This document shows, piece after piece, positions 26,532 through 34,603 of a stretch of 64,000 bases of DNA. The stretch comes from Acanthosepion lycidas (Eukaryota; Mollusca; Cephalopoda; Sepiida; Sepiidae), in the NCBI GenBank assembly GCA_963932145.1, contig OZ010587.1, positions 114,836,910-114,900,909 of the forward strand, in the 5' to 3' direction. The notes beneath the pieces are model-generated. The model was given only the letters and a program-made list of their open reading frames with translations, was not told where the DNA came from and ran no database searches. The position numbers were made by a program, and so were the translations under genes. The number at the start of each line of letters is the position of its first letter. Position 1 is the first letter of the stretch.

Positions 26532-27631
26532 AAATATTCACTTTGACTTGATGGTTCTTAAGAATTATTTTTATTTTCTTGGATTTTTCTTGAACAAATC
26601 AGAAGATTTTTGATAATTTGGAAACAAAATGCTTAATCTGGAAAAAAATTTCTTTTGAAATTTAAATTCTTAGGCAAAATTACATTAAACAATTCATTTC
26701 CAGTAAATTAATAATATTTTATAAAAAGATACCAAAAAAATCTGTTTATGTTTAAATCTAAGTGAAGTCATTATAATAACGATTTCAGTGTTTAGAAAAC
26801 CTTAACAATAAAATAATTTTCTACTAAGAACTTGGCAACCTTTTCCCACTAAAGAAAGGTTCATGGCATTCCCTGGCATCTACTGCTACACACTGTGTTT
26901 CTAGGCATTGTTAGTCGATAGTGCCCCCTATGTAATTGAAGCAGACAAAACTGAATGACCTTTGGCAAATCAAAAACAGAGAAGAACAAATTTTTACTAA
27001 AGTTTGAATCTGGTCCCACTCAATCATGACAGAAAAAATTTCGCCTTGAAAATGCAAAGGATGCATTTATGGTTTAACTGAAAACAGATTTTGGCAAAAT
27101 ATAGAATAAACTTGATTGATTTCCATAAATACCCATTTTTATGGTGAACATGTTCAGCCCTAAAACTTTCATCAGAACGTCACTTTAGAACTAAACATTT
27201 GCTATCTTAATTTTCATTTGATGACCCCACAAAACTGGGTGCAGACAATGAACATGAAAATAACAAAAATTTAAAACCCCTTCCCTGTAAAAAAAAATGA
27301 AAGAAAGAAACCCCAGTGTGTTCATAATTTTAAAAAAATAATAATTCTAGAAAATTTAGTTGTGAAATATTTCAACAATTTCCAAAAATAAAAATTATTT
27401 TTTTTAACTGAAAAGACAAAAATAAAAAAAAAACATTTTCCTTCTGTTTTTCTTTGAATTCTTTTCACACTTTTTTCAATTTGATTTTTTTCTCAGCACA
27501 ATTTAAAAAATATGCAAAATCATTTATTTTTTCTTTATTGAAGATTTTCATAAAAATAAAAAACAAATAAAAATCTGTGGTAAGACAAAAAACAAAAATC
27601 AAATGAAAATCTTTTTCATGAAAATTATTGC

Positions 27632-27687
<56 letters not shown>

Positions 27688-28439
27688 CAAAATCACTTAC
27701 TGTAATTTCATGTTGTACAACATGCACTTTTTAAATCCAACTTAGCACATAAAAAAGTACCTAAGCATTATATACCAATGGTCAGCTTTTGGTGACATTT
27801 GACGCAAACCTGAATCATGTTACCATGGCAACAGAATCCTGTAAGATTGAAGACAATCGTCGTCAATTTTCAGAATTCAAAGAGTCCAATAATAGTGAAT
27901 AAATTTTTTCCTATCTATCATGGTTTTTTTCTTTGTCAATAAAATTTTATATACTTTTTGTTTCTTCCATTAAAAAATTTCAAGATATTTGCTTTTAATT
28001 TTTTCATTAATTTTAACTGAAAATTTAAGCTGCATGTGAAGTTGGAGGTGGATTCCTTCTACAGTTTGAAATACAAGAATTTACATAGTGAACACATTAT
28101 ACATTATCGAGAATATCTTATGAGAGAATAAATTTACTTTTACTGAGTGAAACACAATTGTAGCAATGTGTTTGATGAGACTAAGTTTGATAAATATCAA
28201 TTACTTATTCAAATAATTAATATAATTTAAATATTTATAAAATGGTTACCTAAACCCCAAACACATTATCATTATGACAATATCATCAAATTATTAATAA
28301 TAATTTAGTTTAAAACAGTTAAAGCAATTCTAATTTTATTTGGAATTTTTTTATTAAATGACACAATATTAACCATTTGTTTTTGGTTCATATTTCTTTC
28401 TTCTTAATTTCAGTTCCTTTTTATTACAACTATTTCAGT
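26532..28439. other. Noncoding DNA with an (ATT)n array
   Basis: Very AT-rich with no recognisable coding segment. An ATT trinucleotide array of about 18 units lies at 27634-27686. Confidence 0.65.
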
Positions 28440-28760
28440 AATCATTCCATGATCATTATCAACTATTTGGGCAATCATTCCAGGGTGATTATCAACTATT
28501 TGGATAATCATTCTAAGGTCATTATCAACTATTTAGGTACTTATTCTAGGGTCATTATCAACAATTTGGGTAATCATTCTAGAGTTATTATCAACTATTT
28601 GGGTAATCATTCTAGGATCATTATCAACTATTTGAATAATCATTCTATGGTCATTATCAACTGTTTGGATAATCATTCTAGGGTCATTATCAGCTATTTG
28701 AGTAATCATTCTATGGTCATTATCAACTATTTAGGTATTCATTCTATGGTCATTACTAAA
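28440..28760 (+). repeat. 33-bp minisatellite, about 10 units
   Basis: Tandem 33-bp units beginning AATCATTCTAGGGTCATTAT and ending CAACTATTTGGGT, with 5-20% divergence between units. Because 33 is a multiple of 3, one frame stays open through the array and into both flanks (28377-28802), giving an 11-residue repeat of the type NHSRVIINYLG. I see no promoter, start context or domain that shows it is translated. Confidence 0.9.
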
Positions 28761-29124
28761 CAACAAGGAATAATGGCTATTTATATTCTGAAAGTTAAGT
28801 GAAATTAAGATGAAATAAACAGTAGATAATAATAATAATATACAAAGTTTCATTTAATGATAAGATTTATGATAAACTTACTATTAACAGACTTAATGTA
28901 ATAAAAAGAAACTGAATGTAAGATGAAAAATTTATTATAAAATATTAATCATGATAAAATAAAACCTATGACCATAAAAGAATTTTATTGTCACCCAGGA
29001 AATTTATTATGTTTTTTGTCTAAGATTTTAATTCAATTTCTGTGAATCTGAAGCTAACTAATGTTATCAGAAAAATTCAGTTTGTAAGAAACTATATTCT
29101 TCTACTTAAGAAGATAATTAGTTT

Positions 29125-29536
29125 AATGAGAGTCCTCTAATTAATACAGATCCTATGATTAATGAGAGTCCTCTAATTAATACAGATCCTATGATTAATG
29201 GAATTCCTCTAATTAATACAGATCCTATGATTAATGGAATTCCTCTAATTAATACAGATCCTATAATTAATGAGATTCAGCTAATTAATACAGATCCTAT
29301 AATTAATGGAATTCCTCTAATTAATACAGATCCTATGATTAATGGAATTGCTCTAATTAATACAGATCCTACTATTAATGATAGTCCTCTAATTAATACA
29401 GATCCTATAATTAATGGAATTCCTCTAATTAATATGGATCCTATAATTAATGAGATTCCTGTAATTAATATAGATTGTATGATTAATGACAGTCTTCATA
29501 TTAATACAGATCCTATGATTAATGGAATTCCTCCAA
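29125..29536 (+). repeat. 36-bp minisatellite, about 11 units
   Basis: Tandem 36-bp units of the form AATGGAATTCCTCTAATTAA plus TACAGATCCTATGATT. The reading frame is open throughout (29155-29652), giving a 12-residue repeat MINGIPLINTDP and then a lysine/asparagine-rich tail. The unit is unrelated in sequence to the 33-bp minisatellite 365 bp upstream. There is no spacer-like variation, so it is not a CRISPR array. Confidence 0.9.
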
Positions 29537-29794
29537 ATCATATAATTAACTTTAATACAAAAATGTCACCATGTGCAAAAGAAAAAATAATAAAGAAAAA
29601 AGTGAGCAACAACAATAATAAAAAAAAAATTGCTATAATATTAAATCTATAAGTACAATGTTGCAATCAGTAAGAATACTGGGGATGGTACTAAAAAAGG
29701 AACAGACCTACTGTCACTCAGTCTTCATCAATAATTCCCAGATTATTTTGAAAATTTATTATTATCATTATTATTATTAATATTATTATTATTA

Positions 29795-29889
29795 TTAGGT
29801 TGGTGCAAAAATAATGACGTAATAATGTCGTTTTTTGACGTAACGTCAAAAAACGATATTATTACGTCATTATTTTTGCACCAACCTAA
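29795..29889. mobile_element. MADE1-like mariner MITE, copy 4
   Basis: A 95-bp near-perfect palindrome with the same ends as copy 1 and a one-base centre (GACGT-A-ACGTC). A single arm difference is visible (CGATATTATT versus CGACATTATT). It is flanked by TA on both sides (29793-29794 and 29890-29891) and sits inside an (ATT)n array rather than a TA array. Confidence 0.9.
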
Positions 29890-29905
29890 TATTATTATTA
29901 TTATT

Positions 29906-29969
29906 AGAAGAAGAAGAAGAAGAAGAAGAAGAAGAAGAAGAAGAAGAAGAAGAAAAAGAAGAAGAAGAA
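29906..29969. repeat. (GAA)n trinucleotide array
   Basis: About 21 GAA units with one impurity, 16 bp after MITE copy 4. A shorter related array lies at 30118-30137. On the plus strand this is pure purine, the kind of repeat that can form triplexes. Confidence 0.9.
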
Positions 29970-30390
29970 TTGAAACCATCTAAATGATAGCATTTTTTAA
30001 ATTGTCTAGAATACTAAGAAAAGTTCTGGAGTATTGATTAGACTTGCTATTGATTAATCGCCAGTGTAGACAACTTTTTTATTGATGAGAAAATTGAGTT
30101 AGAGAAATAATAATAATAAGAAGAAGAAGAAGAAGATAGATGTGGCAGCTACAGTCAACAAAAACACGTCTTTGAAAACATTAGACAAATTAACTAAATA
30201 CAAGGATCTCAAGGTACAATTTTGCATATCGAGACATTATCTTTGGTTGCTGGGGGTTCATGAGTGATATCAAAAGGAGCAAATACATATGCAGAAAATA
30301 TTATTGGTAGACTTAAAATATGTGAATTACAAAAAAAAAAAGAAGAAATCATACTATGGATGCTTCTCACTTGTTGCAAAGATTTGTCTC

Positions 30391-30504
30391 TGTTGTGTCA
30401 TGTATCTTGCTAAGTAAGCGTTCCACCTCTGTTCTAGTTGGTGTCCGTTTATCATATGAGCTACCTGCTCATATGCAAATTATACTAATTTGCATATCAC
30501 TACA
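30391..30504 (-). repeat. 3' LTR of the compact gypsy element
   Basis: A 114-bp LTR which, read on the minus strand, begins TGTAGTG and ends CAACA. It holds two overlapping palindromes: CATATGAGC/GCTCATATG (30453-30475) and ATATGCAAATTA/TAATTTGCATAT (30471-30497). The latter contains the POU-family octamer ATGCAAAT in both orientations. The polypurine tract next to it (AGGGAGA on the minus strand) overlaps the last codons of pol. Confidence 0.93.
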
Positions 30505-32356
30505 TCTCCCTATAACGGAGGGGCCTTATGCCGCGAGTACTTCTTGTACTTTTTGTGCCCTCCTGAACATCTTCCTTTATTTCTCTCCTTTCCCTTGGAG
30601 ATCTAGATCTATCACGTCTTTCCCTATGATCGAACTGTTCCTCTTGCATACTCTGGTCTTTCTCTTCTAACTTGTCCCATTCTACTTCTTCCTCTTCTAA
30701 CTCATCCCTCTCTACTTCTTCCTCCGCAGTTTCATTCTGCATTAATTCTTCTGTTACGTCAATAATGGGCATCTCTGAAGGCATTTCCTCATCCGATTCT
30801 TCTCCTTGGGATCTTATTTGGTCAGCATGAGCTAGAACGCTGTTCTCATTTTCTTTATTTAATATTGCAGTATTATGTCCTTTCTGCATAATAAATTCGG
30901 CTGACTCGGGTTGCATATTCATATTTCTTTTGTACCACATCTTTTGATTTGTGGCATATGACATAGTCAAAGGGGACCTTAATTGTCTGCCCATTAAGGC
31001 AGATGGACTTTCCGGCCTGCCTGCATGTGGAATTGTTCTGTAACTTAATAATTGTCTTGGTAGGAAAGCATCGATTTCCTCCTTCTGTTGCAAGCATGCT
31101 TTTATGCCCTTCTTTACCGTCTGGACCATCCTTTCCGCTGTCCCATTACTTTGAGGGTGGTAAGGAGGGATCTTGTAAGGTCTGCATCCTATTTTTCTTA
31201 GCCATTCATGCAAATCATCATCCACAAATTCTGGTGCGTTATCAGTCACCAATGTTCTCGGTGTCCCATTCCTCGAAAATATTACTCTTAATATTTGTTT
31301 TACGGTGGTACTTTTTTTATCAGGTACTCTCACCACTTCAGGCCAACCTGAATATGCGTCTACTAATATTAATAATAGTCCTATCCCATTGACATAGGCA
31401 TGGTCCATGTGTACTCTGCTCCATGGTTCTACTTCTCGGGGCCATACATGTATTTTCTTTTGCTTAAAATTCCTGAGTTCTGTGAATTTTTTGCATCTTT
31501 TTACGTAGTCTTCTATGTCTCTTGAGTACCCCGGCCACCAGGCTTCCAATTTTAATCTTCTTTGCGTAGCTGCCACTCCACAATGTACGTCATCGTGTAC
31601 ACTTTTTATAACCTGTCTCCTCTGTGTTTCTGGGGGAACTACCAAGTCTCCATTACATATTATCCCGTTTTGTATAGTCATTTTATGTCTGATTTCTTTG
31701 AATGGTCTTTCAGCCATTGAACAATTTCCCCAGCGATTCTGTTTTATCCTCGACATTATTCTATTTAACACTGGGTCATTTGTAGTTTCAGTAGCCATTT
31801 TATCTACAGATATTACATCGGTTTCTACACGGTGCAAGAATATGTCTTCAAATTCCTCATCGTTTTTGTCCTTCTCCTCTCTATAAAACCTCAATCTAGA
31901 TAAGGCATCAACGTGCGGTATCGTATTCCCTTTAACATATTCAATGTCAAAGTCGAACGCCATCAGTCTAATCGCCCAACGTAATATTCTGGACGTTGTA
32001 ACTTTTGGTAGCTCTTTTCTTGGGTTGAAAATAAATTCCAGTGGTCTGTGATCACTTTTCAACAAGAATTTCTTTCCCATCAAGAACTGTCTTGCTCTAT
32101 CTGTTGTCCACACTATGGCTAGTGCCTCCCTTTCTATATTCGAATAATTGTGTTCAGTCGTTGTTAATCTCCTCGATAAGTACATTATGGGATGCCCATC
32201 TTGTGACAAAATACCAGATATGGACTGCTCACTAGCGTCAGTAGTTAGAGTTATGTCCTTCTTAGGGTCAAAAATGTGTACTATTGGCTTTTTTGCCAGA
32301 ATCTGTTTTAAGTTTTCAAAGGCTTTCTGTTGGTGTTCTAACCAAATGAATTCCAC
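30500..32356 (-). CDS. Gypsy pol, RNase H-integrase part
   Basis: 618 codons open to a TAG stop that runs into the 3' LTR. In order: an RNase H-like domain at residues 1-150 (TTDASEQSISGILS, then YSNIEREALAIVW), an integrase HHCC region at about 250-300 with His-x3-His (HDDVHCG) but only the first Cys of the Cys pair (CKKFTELR), and the integrase catalytic core at about 310-460. The core has DHAYVNG (first Asp), VTDNAPEF (second Asp) and TAERMV (Glu). I count 35 residues between the second Asp and the Glu, the usual DD35E spacing. The C-terminus has no chromodomain. It is an acidic Glu-rich tract followed by an Arg-Ser stretch (DRSRSPRERR). It is separated from the reverse transcriptase frame by a homopolymer frameshift at about 32350. 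Confidence 0.9.
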   Translation of the reverse strand: MEFIWLEHQQKAFENLKQILAKKPIVHIFDPKKDITLTTDASEQSISGILSQDGHPIMYLSRRLTTTEHNYSNIEREALAIVWTTDRARQFLMGKKFLLKSDHRPLEFIFNPRKELPKVTTSRILRWAIRLMAFDFDIEYVKGNTIPHVDALSRLRFYREEKDKNDEEFEDIFLHRVETDVISVDKMATETTNDPVLNRIMSRIKQNRWGNCSMAERPFKEIRHKMTIQNGIICNGDLVVPPETQRRQVIKSVHDDVHCGVAATQRRLKLEAWWPGYSRDIEDYVKRCKKFTELRNFKQKKIHVWPREVEPWSRVHMDHAYVNGIGLLLILVDAYSGWPEVVRVPDKKSTTVKQILRVIFSRNGTPRTLVTDNAPEFVDDDLHEWLRKIGCRPYKIPPYHPQSNGTAERMVQTVKKGIKACLQQKEEIDAFLPRQLLSYRTIPHAGRPESPSALMGRQLRSPLTMSYATNQKMWYKRNMNMQPESAEFIMQKGHNTAILNKENENSVLAHADQIRSQGEESDEEMPSEMPIIDVTEELMQNETAEEEVERDELEEEEVEWDKLEEKDQSMQEEQFDHRERRDRSRSPRERREIKEDVQEGTKSTRSTRGIRPLRYREM

Positions 32357-33680
32357 ATTTTTTTTTTCTTAATTTAGCAAATGGTTCTGTCAACTCATTA
32401 TATTTTGGTACATATTTTCTATAAAAATTTACCAAACCTAAGAAGGACTCCAACTCTTTTTTATTTTTCGGTGTAGCAACTTTTAGAATTTTCTCTATTA
32501 GTACTTTATCTGGAGAGATCCCTTCCTTTGATATTGAGTAACCCAAAAATGATATTTCATTACTGTTGGTTACACACTTTTTTGTATTTATTGTTATACC
32601 AGCGTCTCTTAGCCGGTTCAGTATATTTTCAGTTTTTTTCTTTAAATCACCTTCATTTAAATCTCCAACACATATATCGTCTTGATAACAGATGGTATTT
32701 TCAACATTTCCTATTACTTTTTCAATAGCTTTTTGAAAAATTGCACTTGCCGTTTTTATGCCATACGGCATTCTTTTCCACCTTAACAGGCCTATAAGTG
32801 TGTTTATGGTCGTCACTTCTTTAAAATTTTCATTTATCGGTATTTGGTGGTAAGCTGATTTTAGGTCTATCTTCGAAAATACTTTAATTCCAGCAAGTTT
32901 ATGTAAAGCTACTTCCACATTCGGAATAGGGTACGAGTCAGCACAAACTTTATGGTTCACCCCTATTTTATAATCTCCACAAATTCTCAAGTCGCCATCT
33001 TTCTTTTTCAATACCACAATGGGTGATGCCCATTTACTTCCTCCTGGAGGGGCAGGTTCTAATAAGTCTTCCTTTATTAGCTTTCGCAATTTAGCTATTA
33101 CCAACGGTAATAAATGCACTGGTATTTTTCTCGCTTCGTAGTAGGAGGGAGAAACATTTTCTTTTAATTTCAGGCTAGCTTCATAATTTTTTAATTTTCC
33201 TGTTTTTTCCATTTCTATCTCATTAATCAACTTCGTTGAATTTATTTTTAACACGTCATTCCCCAGTAGTCCATGCGTTTTTCGGCAATTTGTAACTATA
33301 ATGGGTACTATTTCATATTTTTCTTTTAGTTCTATTGAACCTTCAAAGTAACCCATAATTGCTATAATCGAGCCATCAAACTGACGTAATTGTACGTTGT
33401 TTTTTTTTAAAAACGGTTTTCCCATTTTTTCCCACAAATTTCTGGGTACTATCGTGACCTCACTACCTGTGTCTATTTGCATTTCGACAATACAGTCGTT
33501 GATTTTCACTTTTATTTTTGTATCTCCGTTCTTAGATCCAGTATTTTGTATATTATTCTTTTTTACATTAAAAATCTGTCTATTTTCATCCTCTACTCTT
33601 TCCACATTTTTCGTTTTACATACTTCTTTGAAGTGATTTTTTTTAAACACTTTGAACATGTTTTTCCAAAGGCTGAGCAT
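32316..33680 (-). CDS. Gypsy pol, protease-reverse transcriptase part
   Basis: 454 codons. Near residue 12 the frame contains the second half of the Gag zinc knuckle (KKNHFKEVCK). The aspartic protease motif IDTGSEVTIVP follows at about residue 72. Reverse transcriptase spans about 200-440, with WASPIVVLKKKDGDLRICGDY, the palm Asp in KIDLKSAYHQIP, and CYQDDICVG as the YxDD catalytic box. YQDD is less common than YLDD/YIDD but occurs in this gypsy group. FLGLVNFYRKYVPKY marks the connection segment. The frame is lost at a run of ten A (minus strand) just before RNase H. Nine A would keep the frame. Confidence 0.9.
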   Translation of the reverse strand: MLSLWKNMFKVFKKNHFKEVCKTKNVERVEDENRQIFNVKKNNIQNTGSKNGDTKIKVKINDCIVEMQIDTGSEVTIVPRNLWEKMGKPFLKKNNVQLRQFDGSIIAIMGYFEGSIELKEKYEIVPIIVTNCRKTHGLLGNDVLKINSTKLINEIEMEKTGKLKNYEASLKLKENVSPSYYEARKIPVHLLPLVIAKLRKLIKEDLLEPAPPGGSKWASPIVVLKKKDGDLRICGDYKIGVNHKVCADSYPIPNVEVALHKLAGIKVFSKIDLKSAYHQIPINENFKEVTTINTLIGLLRWKRMPYGIKTASAIFQKAIEKVIGNVENTICYQDDICVGDLNEGDLKKKTENILNRLRDAGITINTKKCVTNSNEISFLGYSISKEGISPDKVLIEKILKVATPKNKKELESFLGLVNFYRKYVPKYNELTEPFAKLRKKKCGIHLVRTPTESL

Positions 33681-34340
33681 TTTTCTTTTTTCATTTCATG
33701 AATTTTTCCACAGTACGCACAATTTTTTCTTTTTGTTTGTACCGTATATGTTTCAGTCATTATTTCTTCGTAGGATTTATTTTTATTTTGGTTGTAGGTA
33801 TGTATTAATTCCTGCTGTTGTATAAATTCTATATACATATTCAAAGGCATGTTTCTAAGTTGTAACTGTTCCATTAACTTATATCTATGTGCTGAATTAT
33901 GCATACCTTCAATTAATCGTAGTTGGATTAATTCTGCTTCTGTTGTCTGCTCTCCTGTTCCTAGTTTTTCGAATTCACAGTATTTACTCGCACTTCTTAA
34001 CTGGTGTAAATATTTTACTATCGGTTCATCCACTTCCTGCTTCATTGCCATAAACTTGGTCCTTTCTGAAATCACCAGTCTTTTCTTTGGCCTCATGTTT
34101 CCCTTAATAACTTGACTTATTTCTTCGAAAGTCATTTCTTCTAGTTCTCGAGGGTAAACCATTCATAATTGCTTCACAACCAGCGGTAGCCATAAACAAG
34201 TCGGTGATTTCATTTTCCCCTTCTCTGTTTTTGTTGTCTTTCAACTTTTTACATCTTGCATTAGCAGCAAAGCAACGAATCCACGTATCTACGTATTCTG
34301 GGTCTTCAAGGACCAGAGAGTATCCTATCGGCGACGCCAT
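33593..34340 (-). pseudogene. Gypsy gag (matrix/capsid and zinc knuckles), frame-broken
   Basis: Starts at the ATG at 34340 (MASPIGYSL...) immediately after the LTR. The N-terminal part runs about 60 residues (WIRCFAANARCKKLKDNKNR... AGCEAIMNGL), then shifts frame near 34150. The second frame holds the capsid-like block (EEMTFEEISQVIKG, then KFMAMKQEVDEPIVKYL, CEFEKL, and RLIEGMHNSAHR). It resembles mag-type Gag proteins that have a retrotrans_gag fold. Two zinc knuckles follow: an incomplete one (CAYCGKIH...) and a second beginning CSKC. The second is completed only if the ribosome moves -1 at T-TTA-AAA near 33650. In the zero frame Gag ends a few residues later without its His and last Cys. 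Confidence 0.85.
34322..34339 (-). promoter_or_regulatory. Candidate tRNA primer-binding site
   Basis: TGGCGTCGCCGATAGGAT on the minus strand starts one base after the 5' LTR. It begins with the TGG expected opposite a tRNA 3' CCA and lies within the first gag codons. Its pattern (TGGCG-x-CG-xx-GAT-x-GGAT) resembles the complement of tRNA-Ser(GCU) 3' ends, the primer type reported for mag-like elements, with several mismatches. The tRNA assignment is tentative. Confidence 0.5.
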
Positions 34341-34454
34341 TGTTGTGTCGTGTATCTTGCTAAGTAAACGTTCCACCTCTGTTCTAGTTGGTGTCCGTTT
34401 ATCATATGAGCTACCTGCTCATATGCAAATTATACTAATTTGCATATCACTACA
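34341..34454 (-). repeat. 5' LTR of the compact gypsy element
   Basis: A 114-bp LTR differing from the other at two sites (34350 versus 30400, and the GTAAACG/GTAAGCG site). It has the same TG...CA ends and the same paired palindromes at 34403-34425 and 34421-34447. As the upstream LTR it should carry the promoter; there is no clear TATA box. Confidence 0.93.
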
Positions 34455-34603
34455 GTCTCCCTTGCAGTTACACAACAATTTCATATTTTATTTTAGTCCC
34501 TGACTGAATGGCACCTCATCTCTTTACATTTTTTAAGACAAAAAACTTTTTGTCTCTTGAAATCTGAGATTACGACTGCGGGGAAAATCATACTACACAA
34601 AAC

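Larger units (their letters stand above)
30391..34454 (-). mobile_element. Compact Ty3/gypsy (K02A2.6-type) LTR retrotransposon
   Basis: A 4064-bp element bounded by two 114-bp LTRs that differ at two positions, both transitions. It is flanked by the 5-bp duplication GTCTC (30386-30390 and 34455-34459). Order on the minus strand: LTR, gag, protease, reverse transcriptase, RNase H, integrase, acidic/SR-like tail, LTR. The gag ATG (34340) is the first base after the LTR, and the pol stop codon lies partly inside the other LTR, so almost no untranslated internal sequence exists. Three frame breaks are present (about 34150, about 33650 and about 32350). The two-base LTR divergence points to recent insertion. 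The family call comes from the integrase and reverse transcriptase motifs. Confidence 0.93.

Noticed and set aside
28440..29536. Regularly spaced repeats resembling a CRISPR array
   Set aside because: Units are contiguous with no unique spacers, units diverge gradually, and the context is a eukaryotic genome. These are minisatellites.
30140..30250. Possible LINE fragment (KTLDKLTKYKDLKVQF on the plus strand)
   Set aside because: It recalls the linker of the endonuclease LINE, but fewer than 20 residues fit and no neighbouring block supports it.
31003..33701. Several plus-strand open frames over the gypsy element
   Set aside because: They lie opposite pol, have no domains and vanish in significance next to the clear minus-strand motifs.
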